In this document: positions 33,052-42,781 of the stretch, piece by piece | Position numbering within the stretch: the stretch's first letter is position 1 | Layout of the letters: every line of letters begins with the position of its first letter | Assembly (NCBI GenBank): GCA_009767595.1 | Contig: VSDK01007166.1 | Coordinates: 413,004-477,003, forward strand | Origin: Symbiodinium kawagutii | Taxonomy: Eukaryota; Sar; Dinophyceae; Suessiales; Symbiodiniaceae | Direction of reading: 5' to 3' | DNA length: 64,000 nt | Program-made: the position numbers and the translations under genes | The notes under the pieces: model-generated | Told to the model about the DNA's origin: nothing | Seen by the model: only the letters and a program-made list of their open reading frames with translations | Databases searched by the model: none

Positions 33052-33287
33052 CTGGGCAGTGCCAGGGTAACCGGCGGAGTCATCGGTGGGACACCGGGTG
33101 TCCGAGCCAAGTTCACAAACTACGATGGATTGCCATCCGTTTCTACTTTTTGTTCAACACATTCAACACAAAGTGAATCGAAATGATCGATCTTCCAACT
33201 GTTGCAGTCTTCTGGCACTATGGCTTACAACTCATCTATCCCATACCCATCTCGCACCCTGCTGGGACCAGGGTTACTGCAGAGTAC

Positions 33288-33347
33288 CGTCTGGGACCTG
33301 GCAAGCGGCTGTGGATCAAGTTGAAGATGCGATGCTTCGACGGCTTC
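33288..33347 (-). CDS. candidate exon, strand ambiguous
   Basis: Minus: acceptor GTCAACCCAG| and donor AGACG|GTACTC with KPSKHRIFNLIHSRLPG. Plus: acceptor GTTACTGCAG| (33280) and donor CCTGG|GTTGAC (33353) with LGPGKRLWIKLKMRCF. Both are spliceable and GC3-rich. An exon is likely; the strand follows its neighbours. Confidence 0.4.
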
Positions 33348-33589
33348 CTGGGTTGACGTTTGCTCAGGCTCGCCATCAGCGGTGCAACGGGGTGGGGCTT
33401 TGGGGTATAGCTGGAGCTCCCAACAACCAAGCAAAAATGACCATCGTGCGAGGGAAACCATAGGCAAACCATTAAAGAAAAACGTGCAAGAACAAAAAAA
33501 TGAAGTGAGGGCCAGGAAATACTTGCACGATCTGCTGCACGGAGGCTGCCAGGGTGTCACATGGCTCAGGGGATGCCATGATGTCCCAC

Positions 33590-33679
33590 AGGCGGCCAAT
33601 CCAATCCAAGCATCGGCACAATGGTTTTCTTTGCACCATTCTTCTTTGCCGGCCGTTTTCCAGCTACCATCTTCACCAT
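33590..33679 (-). CDS. candidate first exon, basic N-terminus
   Basis: ATG at 33679 in good context (GACGCCATGG) opens MVKMVAGKRPAKKNGAKK then TIVPMLGLDWPP, exactly 30 codons to the donor GGCCGCCT|GTGGGA. The frame also extends upstream (DPCDCDAM), so this could be internal. It probably starts the gene whose later exons run down to about 31.4 kb or beyond. Confidence 0.55.
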
Positions 33680-33997
33680 GGCGTCACAGTCACAGGGATC
33701 CGTGGCGTTAGCTTGGAAAATACACATGGAATTTAACAAAAAGATGGATTGAATGAACTGACTTGGATTTTAACTTACTAAGAGGTTTTATATCCGTCAA
33801 TCATTTCTTAATCCTGTTGTTAGTTGGACTTTAACTTAAGAAGTTCAGGATTTCTGGGTACTGCAACTTGCAACTGCCAAGACTTCTCATTGTTGGACCA
33901 TTGACCATGGATCTCCCAGAAGTCAGTGCTGCACAAATGCTGCAAGCATTCACAAAGTGATCTGTGTCATGCAACCCTTGCATGACTTAATGATCTA

Positions 33998-34120
33998 TAT
34001 CTATATCTATACAATATTAAACTTATAATTTTTATACATATAAAAGAAATATAAAATAAATGAATAAATGAATACATGAATAAATAAAGACATGAATAAA
34101 CACAGAAAGAAATAAATGCT
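33998..34120. repeat. AT-rich tract with TATATC and AAATGAAT repeats
   Basis: ATCTATATCTATATCTATAC and then several ATAAATGAATA units; non-coding. Confidence 0.8.
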
Positions 34121-34254
34121 CAGTATGCATCATGTGACATTTTGACATGACCGACTCACATTAAACCCGCCCTACTGCCAGTGAAACATCCAATCATCTT
34201 GCCAATTAAATCCAACATGTCGAATGCCTCATCATATTCAACCATCTTGGGCTA

Positions 34255-34395
34255 CTTTCACGGCTCGCTTTCCCACCAGCTTGGCCAACACCTTGCCGTG
34301 GCGCCACGGGGTCCAAGAAAGTCACCCGGCTGCTACGCCGGCATCCGCCGGGTCTCCGGGCATGGCTGAAGGTGCCGCCACCCGCCAGGGAGAAC
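34255..34395. CDS. GC-rich coding island, strand unknown
   Basis: Plus: FPTSLANTLPWRHGVQE and SAGSPGMAEGAATRQG. Minus: GGTFSHARRPGG and RVTFLDPVAPRQ with donor CGGCAAG|GTGTTGG. Third-position G+C is similar for both. Confidence 0.3.
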
Positions 34396-34602
34396 CAAAA
34401 CTCAAAGGACTCCTTGGGGAGGGTCGTTTAGTAATAGGGGGAGGGGATTGGGTCCCCAACCAGTAGATTGGGTTACACTTAAAGCCTGCAAAGCCCCCAA
34501 GGTTGGTGGATCAAGTATGGTTAAGGAGCCATTGAAACAAATATCAGCCACCCAACTGGAATGGCTCAGGTATGCTGATGTCATATCGAACTGTTTGGGA
34601 AC

Positions 34603-34658
34603 CCTCTTGGCTTCGGTGGGATGATCAGGATTGGCGCAGGTGTCATTGCGAGGGTCTT
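34603..34658 (-). CDS. candidate exon
   Basis: Acceptor GATGACAAGAAGAACAG| then DPRNDTCANPDHPTEAK and donor AAGAGG|GTTCCC; the frame stays open further (QFDMTSAYLS). A plus ORF of 81 codons (34572-34817; ERKLIDLIACNIRW) overlaps and is also protein-like. Confidence 0.38.
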
Positions 34659-34931
34659 CTGTTCTTCTTGTCATCAATTGAAAGGGGGCATGATGAGCGC
34701 AAGCTTATAGATCTCATCGCCTGTAACATCCGCTGGGCTGCCAACAAGATCAGAAGATCATTACACGACCTTGAACAAGTCAACTCAGCTTCCTTGCCTT
34801 GTCTTGGTCCCTGGTAAATCGGGTCATTCTCCAAGTGTTCAGCACCAGGCAATCAAGATCAACCATCAACTGCCTCAGCCTAAGGAAAAGCGGTGCAACA
34901 GCCACTGTTCCAGCAGTGCTTCAGTGACATG

Positions 34932-35035
34932 TTAGGGATGCCGTATGGTCGACTTCAGGATCCGCCAGGCTCCACGTAGACAAGTCACATTGGCCTCCAT
35001 TCGGTTGGCCAGGCTCTTCTCCTGAGCGCTCAGGG
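34932..35035 (-). CDS. coding exon, possibly terminal
   Basis: Acceptor GATCACTTGAAG| then LSAQEKSLANRMEANV, TCLRGAWRILKSTIRHP and TAA. Clearly helix-like with G/C third positions. A donor inside (GCCAAT|GTGACTTG) could end it earlier. Confidence 0.58.
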
Positions 35036-35344
35036 CTTCAAGTGATCACTGGACATTGACATGTCAATATGCAACAATCTATGGTAGTATCGGTACAGTT
35101 TTTTTTGGCCGGGACGTCCAACGGTTTGCCCTCTACAAGTGTCGGTTCCATTAACCACTGGCCCGGCAGAAAAACAGATAAACATGTCATGTGTATATAC
35201 ACGTCTAAGATCATCTAAGTCTGCGTGACCCCCAGGATTGTTCCAAGAAGACTAGCCCCCACTGAAGCTTGAGAGACATCGCCGTTGGGCTACGGGAACC
35301 GGTTTGACCGCCATCACTTCCAACAGCCACATATCACCAACCTT

Positions 35345-35395
35345 GTCCTCACGAAAACCATGGGTGGCTTCATGATTTTTGGGGCACCTGACTGG
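35345..35395 (-). CDS. candidate exon, frame uncertain
   Basis: Acceptor GGGCCAGTCAG| and donor GGACAAG|GTTGGTG surround a short GC-rich block. Frames APKIMKPPMVFVRTR and PKNHEATHGFREDK are both open; the 82-codon minus ORF 35252-35500 reads through it (VGDMWLLEVMAVKP). Confidence 0.35.
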
Positions 35396-35526
35396 CCCTT
35401 CCAACCCAAGAGCCGGGCCAGGAAGTAAGGAGTGCGCCAATGCTGTTGCACCTGGAGCTGGACAGCAACTTTCGGTGAATTTCAGGCATACCCAAATCAT
35501 CCTTAGTTATTAACCATTTTGAAGCA

Positions 35527-35584
35527 GAATAACTCACCATTTTGGGGGTACCCCATGACACCCCTATATTGATAAACTCCCATG
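35527..35584 (+). mobile_element. MITE family B remnant
   Basis: CACCATTTTGGGGGTACCCC and a diverged inverted arm (ATTGATAAACTCCCAT) recall family B; strongly eroded. Confidence 0.3.
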
Positions 35585-35728
35585 AATAGCAAACATGTTC
35601 GATTTCCATGGGTTATTCATCCCAGTGGGCCATTGCTTCACCCATATTGTGCTGCTTTGCTTCCACGGCATTGAGTTGGCCCTCGCTTCTGTAGCCCAAC
35701 GGTTCCCATAGGTTCAGCCATGAGCTAC

Positions 35729-35836
35729 TTCTCAAAGAAGCTGTGGATCCACGCTGATCGCTTGGTCTTCAACGGCTCCTCATCCTTCACCTTGTGGCGC
35801 AGCAAGCCAGGGACGGGATCCAGCAAGGTGACATGT
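35729..35836 (-). CDS. coding exon
   Basis: The minus frame reads TLLDPVPGLLRHKVKDEE then PLKTKRSAWIHSFFE and ends at GAGAA|GTAGCT; acceptor TACTGAAG|. Third-position G+C about 79%. A plus frame beginning MSYFSKKLWIHADRL with donor AGCAAG|GTGACA is a serious alternative. Confidence 0.5.
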
Positions 35837-36310
35837 CTTCAGTAAGAAGACGTTCTATAGTTTTAAGGGGGGCATAACATGACACTAGGACCATGAGAAG
35901 CTGCATGAAGCTAGCTGTTGCTAGTTCTTGATTGTTCCAAGTTCACCCCTAGTGCCAATCATTTCACATTGTGAACTAGAGCTGATTGAACCAGTGTTAT
36001 TAACTATGTTGGCACCAGTGTGATGAGCAATCATTTATCATCCCTAGTCTCATCATAGCTGGTGATTCACCAGCAACAATCCAAGTTTCTTGAGAGCTGG
36101 ACCTCTCAATGACCACAATCAACCAGCATTGACTGTGGCAGTTTCCCATCAGTTCATCAGCTCTGGGCCACCGGCGTGCCAAATGTATGGTCCGGCAATT
36201 TTGCGCCTAGGCAAAGGTAGGGACGAAACATTGGCGAGAATCTCAGGGGTGATACCCTCATGGGGTCTCCATACATTGGATCATTCGCACAGATAGTCAT
36301 ATATTGTCTA

Positions 36311-36358
36311 CATGCTGGTTTCTCAAAATGGGGGTATCCCCATTTTGAGAAATCGGCA
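36311..36358 (+). mobile_element. compact family B hairpin
   Basis: TGCTGGTTTCTCAAAATGGGGG is followed almost at once by its inverted copy CCCCATTTTGAGAAATCGGCA. Nearly all interior is deleted, leaving two arms with a loop of a few bases. Confidence 0.75.
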
Positions 36359-36546
36359 CATGTATCTGCACACAACAAATTGCGTGTCTGCCTATTCGAT
36401 CAAACAATCACCAGGTGAAATGGGGAAAACACATGAGCTGAGCGTTGCCAAGCTTCGAGCCTGCCGTCATCAACCGACATCAGAGATGGTCAACAATATG
36501 TTCGAAATAATAAGTCCATCAACTGCATGGCTTGCCGTACATCCAC

Positions 36547-36582
36547 CTTGTGTGAGGACATGCCATGTCTCATCATTACAAT
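36547..36582 (-). CDS. possible micro-exon beside a family A element
   Basis: The minus strand reads IVMMRHGMSSHK, bounded by the acceptor CCACCCACCAG| of the family A element and donor CACAAG|GTGGATG. Exactly 12 codons. It is too short to trust on its own; reported because its border is the element end. Confidence 0.25.
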
Positions 36583-36724
36583 CTGGTGGGTGGTTTCAAC
36601 CCTCTGAGCAAAATATAAATATAAAAGTACTACATTTAAACATACATATTGGCCAACCAAACAACCACATCAAACCATACCAAATACAGAATCGGAGGAA
36701 ATCAAGGATGTCTGAACCCACCAG
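36583..36724 (+). mobile_element. MITE family A, long variant
   Basis: CTGGTGGGTGGTTTCAACC at the left and TCTGAACCCACCAG at the right, 142 bp with an AT-rich insertion (ATATAAATATAAAAG) and GGCCAACCAAACAACC. Both ends keep the CTGGT...ACCAG form. Confidence 0.75.
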
Positions 36725-36795
36725 CTAGAAATGGTGTACCTAAGTGTGTGCCTCCAAACCTGATCAAGATTGTTTCCAAAAAATGGGGCACCCAC

Positions 36796-36959
36796 CATCC
36801 TCGGGCAGCTGCCGACATCTGAGTCCCACTCGAGCCAGCCATATGCTCTGCATTCTTGCGCTGAGGATGCACTTTGGTATACCAATCCGGGTCCTGCTGC
36901 AACGGGTGCGGGGACAATCCTTGTGAAAATGCGGCGCGCTGCCACTGCGATGCAAAAGT
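36796..36959 (-). CDS. coding exon
   Basis: Acceptor GTCATGGGTCAG| and donor CGAGGATG|GTGGGT bound 164 bp. The frame reads TFASQWQRAAFSQGLSP, HPLQQDPDWYTKVHPQR and KNAEHMAGSSGTQMSAA. Hydrophilic and protein-like. The antisense frames are poorer. Family unknown. Confidence 0.6.
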
Positions 36960-37751
36960 CTGACCCATGACATGGTGCCGTGCAAGGAACATAAGGGTGA
37001 GATTAACGTCATGAGGCAAAACTGTAAACTTTTGTTGGTGGTGGGCGTGTCAAACATGTGTTTCAAACAGTGATGTAAAACACAATTGACTGTTTCGTTC
37101 TTAAAAATAAATGCTTGCATAGTTTGGGTGGCACCCTTTATGGAATAAGCTATGGCTATTGTTTTTGTTGATGAATGTTGGCTCTTGTCCGCTGTCATGC
37201 ACGTTGTCAAGACGGGTGATTGATATGGATCTACGATAGGGATCGATACGGATCTGACACTATGGACATTCCATAATGAGCCACCGGAATCACAATTTGT
37301 TTGTCTTGAGTTGGAAGGTAGGTTGCTAATATGGATGTATCATGATCGCTTCCGCTTAGTGTTGGCCGTTGACCAGCCATACACAACCATCATAAGCGAA
37401 TACAAGGATACCATTTGAGATCGAACATTTTTCGGGCTGCAGCAAGAGGAGGTTCGTCATTGGTCAAAGCCGCGCTCACTGATCTTGTCACTGATCAAGG
37501 CCCAGTAGTCCGCAATGCCAATGTTCTTGGCCGAAGAGAGCAGTGGTGCTACCATTCTTGAATGAACCCAGCGCAATGTTTGTGTGCCACTTCTCATTCA
37601 CAATTACGATCAGTCACTTCTTTACGGAGTCAATGACCTTGGCCAAAGAGCCATCTAATAAAACTACTGGTTAACAATCAAACCAACTATGCAAAGTTAT
37701 ACAAGTAGAGCAGCTATCCTTCGGACCCGGTAGATGTCCGTGAATGATTAC

Positions 37752-37822
37752 CTGGTCCCCTCAAATCCTTCTCCAGGAACCAGCGGCCACCCAATAGTAA
37801 ACAATGCCACGGAACAGGTGCG
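37752..37822 (-). CDS. candidate exon with RWFL motif
   Basis: Donor GGACCAG|GTAATC is canonical; the acceptor (AACGAAG|) is weak. One frame reads GGRWFLEKDLRGP, echoing HRWFLDILKDFLE in the exon at 50424-50488. Another frame (HLFRGIVYYWVAAG) is also open. Limits uncertain. Confidence 0.33.
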
Positions 37823-37829
37823 CTTCGTT

Positions 37830-39590
37830 GGTTTTCCAAGGACAGGCTGCCACATTCATGTAGTTTCAGTGGGATGAACCAAGTGTGTCAGGTGATTGAT
37901 TCATTTTCATTCGAGGCAACACCTTGGCACTTCCGTATTATGAGCATTTTCCCCCAACAAATTCATCTTTGTTCTCCTGGCTGGCTGGATAGCAATATCC
38001 CCCCAGTAGAGTGCAAACATTCCAGCAAAACAGCTGGTAGGTCTATTGTCCAACATATCTAATTGAGCATTGTGAACCATCAGTCGTTGTTGGTAGTGAT
38101 AGTGCTGATGGAATCTTGTCTAGTACTTCTCAGCCATCAAAAAACACTTTGACTATTGCTGGATGTACTGTCATAAGCATGGGGATCGCGAATCGTTGGA
38201 TCAGCCTCAAGCGGTCAGCTTCAGCTCCAAGCAGCTACTCGGAACTTGGGATGCAGCTCAGGACCACGTTGGCGTATCCACATGTAGGGCAGGTACCACA
38301 GATACCCCACAACGCTGAAACCCAACCTGAGCGGATACTATGGTTGAAGTCGTGAAGCCTTGCCAGCTCAGAAGATTTGATGGCTCTACGCTCCCTGGTG
38401 AGGCTGACATAATCATGGCTAATAAATGCTCATAATTGGGGTGAAAATGATTGAACATGAGGATGTTGACGGCTAACAATGGCTGCAGTAAAACAAAAAT
38501 GATACATTTATAATCATTTATATATGCGTGTATATGTATATGTTCATATCCTCCTCTACTTTCTCACTCTTTTCATCAATTGATGATTGGAACGGTATAA
38601 ATTCTGACCACCAAAAATGGCACACCTGGACTCCATCAGCATTTAGAAGCAGGGAAGCCAAATCAAACCTGGCATCGGGTACCGATTGGTACCGCTTAAG
38701 CCACAGCAGTTGCTTGAGGTCAGGATGCTAAATTGTGACCGATTCCCTGAAATTGTCATCTGATGGACAATGTGTATTACGGAACTGTTTTTTCATACAT
38801 TTGACACCCCCTTTCAGTGATGGTCCAATAGTTAATTAACAGTCATCAGCATTGACCATAGCTCATAACCATCCATAAAGAACACATAAAAGCACCATGC
38901 CGCAACAAAATGCAACCAGAAAACGTGGGCACGCACACAAATCTCCCTTCTATATACGGTCGCACTGACACATTCCGGGCTTGCAAGAAAACTTACACCC
39001 CAAACATTGGCCAAATTGAACGCACTCAAACGCCACATAAACCAGCATCTCACAGAGATCCAGATCCCCACAGTTGTCCCTGAAAACTGCCGCTGGCATG
39101 CGCTCGCGAGCGAATCTTTTGTCATTTCACTGCTGTGTCCCAGAAATGCACTGGAGGATCCTTCAACGCATCCAGAGGTGCCACTATAAACTCGGCCTGA
39201 GCAGGTCTGAGTTTAAGGGCTGCTCAATGGGGGTTGCCATGGGAACATCCACCCCACATCAGCCAAATTGTATGCCAGCAAGAATAAGGGGATATAACCA
39301 GTAGTAATAATTAACTCAGAACTCGATTTCGACTTGTAACAAGTGACTAGTGAAGATCTGGCAAAGTGGCTAGGAAAAGATCAAGAAAACGTTTTCTGTA
39401 AAGTAACTTTCCTGGATCTCTGGCGAAAGAAGTTGATAATTAAAGGATAACTGCTGAGCAAAGATCAAATACTGATCAAAAGGTGCTTCGTCAAAAAGTC
39501 ATCATCATCACCACCCACAAAAGAGATCTTAAGATACCTTAAGAAACCGTGGCCAAGCTTAACCAACCAACCGCCGAAGCAAGTGACGGG
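37830..39590. other. no firmly supported gene
   Basis: ORFs at 37874-38355, 38528-38731 and 38832-39304 read partly like protein (for example SRSEFKGCSMGVAMG) but lack splice borders. Confidence 0.35.
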
Positions 39591-39594
39591 AGCG

Positions 39595-39726
39595 TCACCA
39601 ACACTCCCAGCTGCGCCAAGCCACAGGTGGATACGCCGTGGTCTCAGGGATCCGATACTCACGGCCGTGGCGCCGGAAGTTGGCGCGGATGCCTGGGAAG
39701 CGGAGGATCAGCCTCGTAGGGATCAT
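39595..39726 (-). CDS. coding exon
   Basis: The minus frame from an ATG at 39726 reads MIPTRLILRFPGIRANFR, RHGREYRIPETTAYPPV and AWRSWECW, then TGA. An excellent GTGAGT lies inside (CACGGCC|GTGAGT) after the acceptor CCGCTTCCCAG|, so the exon could be a 31-bp micro-exon instead. Strand is clear. Confidence 0.52.
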   Translation of the reverse strand: MIPTRLILRFPGIRANFRRHGREYRIPETTAYPPVAWRSWECW

Positions 39727-39787
39727 GACTTGGGTCAACCCGTGGTTGGAATGGCTGTGGTGGGATATGGCTGTTAATCACCCAACA

Positions 39788-39895
39788 ACAGCCTGGTTAG
39801 GATAATTGACCAAGAATTTCAAAGGGAAAACAGCCTGTTTCATAATCGGGGGGCCAGGGGTACAGGGTGAATTGACCCATATTCATGCGTTGGGA
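39788..39895 (+). mobile_element. MITE family C, diverged copy
   Basis: GCCAGGGGTACAGGGTGAATTGACCCATA matches the right half of family C (GGGGTACAGGGTTTTGACCCA). The left half is eroded. Confidence 0.5.
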
Positions 39896-40225
39896 GAGAA
39901 ATAAGTTGGAACTGGGGCTAAGGTATTGGTGGATCAATGAATCTATAGTATAGTTTTTTATATCCATATATAGCGGGGTCACTCATCAAGAATCGAGATG
40001 ATGAAGTCGCATCAAGCATGCACCGTTGGCCAGCATAGAACCAACTATCAACTCAACGGTGTCTATAGATAGTTGCTTCCTATCATGAATCATGGCTGGT
40101 ATCCGCAATACATCATCGCATCAACTCATCAATCATCATTGCTAACCACTTCTCCACTCAACTCATCCACCCTGGTTGGCATATCATGGTATATAGCCAC
40201 TCTGAGTCATCCATCCACCAACCAC

Positions 40226-40337
40226 CCATGACATGCCACGCGTTGCTGTCATGGCACGGTCCCTCACGTCCACGGGCTGGTCCCAGTTGGTTTCGCTGCG
40301 CGGCTTGTCGTTGGGCAGGTCATGCCGCAGGAAGGAC
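40226..40337 (-). CDS. coding exon
   Basis: Acceptor GCAGCGTGCTCCCAG| and donor GTCATGG|GTGGTT bound 112 bp (1 + 37 codons). The frame reads SFLRHDLPNDKPRSETNW, DQPVDVRDRAMTATRG and MSW; third-position G+C is about 80%. Family unknown. The intron start GTGGTTGGTGG resembles a family A terminus. Confidence 0.7.
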
Positions 40338-40393
40338 CTGGGAGCACGCTGCCCATGTTGAGTAGCAACTTGTTCAACCCACCATCGACATAT

Positions 40394-40506
40394 GGCTATG
40401 GGTCAATATTAACCAACCAACTAATGGGGGATTTCCACCAACAATAATAGGGAAACCAATGGTTAATCATAGGGGAACCAGGGGTACAGGGTTTTGACCC
40501 ACTGCC
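40394..40506 (+). mobile_element. MITE family C copy, 113 bp
   Basis: GGCTATGGGTCAATATTAAC at the left, CAATAATAGGGAAACCAATG and GGGGAACCAGGGGTACAGGG inside, and TTTTGACCCACTGCC at the right. Terminal inverted repeat about 13 bp. Flanks ATAT and ATGT may be a decayed 4-bp duplication. Confidence 0.85.
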
Positions 40507-41361
40507 ATGTTATGATGATAATAGTAGCTCTTGATGTTGCTAAGCCCATGGTTAACAAAGGTCAATGATATTTGATAAGGACCCGGTGGGTTGAACATCG
40601 CAGAAAACATGTCTTGACCGTTTTTCGTACCCATGCACACGAAAAGAATCACAGGAAGTGTTTAGGTAATAGTTTTGGAGATGCTGGATCGAATATGGAC
40701 ATTGCTTCGAGGATGGTTTTACATTGAATTTCTGAGAAATCTTGAGGCTCTATGGGACAAATCTCGCACGCAAAGTCATAAATCTAGGTGCTAAGGCACA
40801 CATATTCACAAAGACTAGCTCCACATCAAGTTGACTAAAGTGAATATAAAACCGTTGAAAATGGTAACATCAATTGCTTCAAATGTCTCAGCAAGACAAT
40901 CATTATTGACCCTATGGGTGGTCCACCTTACACCTTCGGCCCGGAGGAGAAGAACAGTTTTACCCTTGGGATGTCACAGCGACCATGGATCAAGCACCAC
41001 CTTTGTTGTGCAGTTGGATGCTGGCTTGGGTAAATGGTTGCCCGCTTGTTACGTGGTGCCTTTGATCCTCTGCTGGTTTCTNNNNNNNNNNNNNNNNNNN
41101 NNNNNNTTTCCCTACGGAATCCCAAGAGACGCCAGTAGAAGGCTTGGAATTTGGCAGTCTGTTACTGGTTGCTAGCATGGGCTGACCTACTAGAACTACA
41201 AGGTCACAATACCAGCCACATGCTATTGGAACATTCGTAGACTTCACATGTGCATGCGCACCTGCATTTTTCATGATATGTGCATACCGGTTGCCTTGAT
41301 CTCCCATCTGCATAGCATTGATCTTGTGCAACCACTTCTCCCACCGGAACGGCAGGGTGAC

Positions 41362-41473
41362 TTCCTGGGTGCCGCGACTCCTCAGGCTGAAACAAGATGA
41401 AGCAGGACTCCGGGTGCTGCTGGAACTGATAGCGAGGGTTCTTCTCGTCGTAGCAGGGAGCGAAAGTAGTGAC
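41362..41473 (-). CDS. coding exon, possibly calpain-type beta-sandwich
   Basis: Acceptor GTTATGGCTGGAG| then VTTFAPCYDEKNPRYQF, QQHPESCFILFQPEESR and HPG, with donor CAGGAA|GTCACC. NP-hydrophobic followed by a short strand and F-I-L-F-Q-P-E recalls the NPQ(Y/F)...L.Q segment in calpain domain III-like folds; this is a local resemblance only. Another minus frame runs on through VTLPFRWEKWLHKINAM. Confidence 0.6.
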
Positions 41474-41499
41474 CTCCAGCCATAACAGATCAACCGGAA

Positions 41500-41980
41500 G
41501 TAAGCATGATTAACCATGATTAATTAACCATGATTGACCATGATTAACGAGGTTGACAATACCATGGTTAATTGCATAATATCATGAATATCCAGCATTA
41601 CCTAGCTATCATTAACTATGATGAGCCAGCATGCACTACTATTCAGCATCAACATCCACTATTGACCACCATGGGCCACTATTGTTAGCCACAAGTAAGG
41701 GAGCCTCAGAAAGTGGGAGGCTTTCTGCCATAACCAGCCAGCAGCCTGCTATTTCCAAGAGCGTTTATTGGCTCAGCTGATCACTGCTCTTCCCCGCATC
41801 CGCGGAACAGGAAGCAATGATTCACCATAATCAGCCAGTACGACATACTATTCACCATCATTTGCCATTGCTGGCCATTATTGACCACTCTTAACCTTTC
41901 TGAATCATTACAAGCCATCATTGACCATCATCGGCCATTCTTGACCATCAACCATTGCTGGCCATCCTCCATCATCCATC
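41500..41980. repeat. degenerate ACCATGATTGACC array
   Basis: Loosely repeated ACCATGATTAACC, GACCATCATTGGCC and similar units. Non-coding. Confidence 0.6.
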
Positions 41981-41990
41981 CCCTATCAAC

Positions 41991-42086
41991 TCTCCTTTTG
42001 TGCGCAGCTGCCCAGTGACAAAGATGGGTTCCCGAGCAAACCTCGGGGGCACTTCGATACTAGCGGGCGGTTGAAAGCGGCAAACT
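41991..42086 (-). CDS. coding exon
   Basis: Acceptor GCAACTGTGCGACAG| then VCRFQPPASIEVPPRFA, REPIFVTGQLRTKG and donor GGAGA|GTTGATAG. Reads like an extended beta-rich segment. It sits upstream, on minus, of the 41.4 kb exon and may belong to the same gene. Confidence 0.55.
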
Positions 42087-42109
42087 CTGTCGCACAGTTG
42101 CTAACAATG

Positions 42110-42230
42110 AACAATGGTTGAACCAATGGTTGAACCTGGTGAACAAGGTTCACAATGAACAGTGAACAATTTTTGAACAATTTGAACACGGTTAACAATG
42201 AACAATGGTTGAACCTGGTGAAGAATGCTT
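42110..42230. repeat. AACAATGGTTGAACC short repeat
   Basis: GAACAATGGTTGAACCAATGG units recur five to six times with changes. Confidence 0.7.
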
Positions 42231-42673
42231 GGCAATGTTAAAATTCATCAATTACGATCAATGATGAATACAACAACGGTTCATAATGCCCAAATGCCCA
42301 AACATGGTCAAAGATGGCCAATGTTTTTCAATCAAATCCTGGTTGACAAGCAAGCAAAGTGGAGCATCAACATTCACTACCAGTGGTTGACACCACCCAG
42401 TTTTTGCCAAGAATTGCTTGAGCGCCAAGCGGCTGGAAGTACCATCCACGTCCTGGAAGGAGCACTGCTGAAGCACTCCACTGCTCAAGCGCCCACCCAT
42501 CCCTCAAAGTTTAACTTTTTGTCAACCGTTGAGGTGCAAAGAATCCCAAGTCTGCCTTCATGGTGAGGAGTTTGGATGCCACAGGCAAGTGCACATGTGC
42601 AGCTTGAAAAGGACTGATTTCAACCTGATGCATCGGCACCATCTCCAACCACACTTGTTTGCGGAGTCATAAA

Positions 42674-42781
42674 CTGGTTGGTGGTTGAACCACCCCTATG
42701 AAAAACTATTCAGCCAACCATTTTTTACCAATTATACATTTGAGAAAATGAAAATGTCACTCAAACCAAACCACCAACCAG
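42674..42781 (+). mobile_element. MITE family A copy
   Basis: CTGGTTGGTGGTTGAACCACC, CCCTATGAAAAACTATTC, AGCCAACCATTTTTTACC, GAGAAAATGAAAATGTC, AAACCACCAACCAG: complete, 108 bp, with perfect 11-bp ends (CTGGTTGGTGG). Confidence 0.92.

Noticed and set aside
36547-36582. RHG motif as phosphoglycerate mutase/histidine phosphatase
   Set aside because: Only 12 codons and no second conserved motif nearby; RHG alone is too common to support the family.
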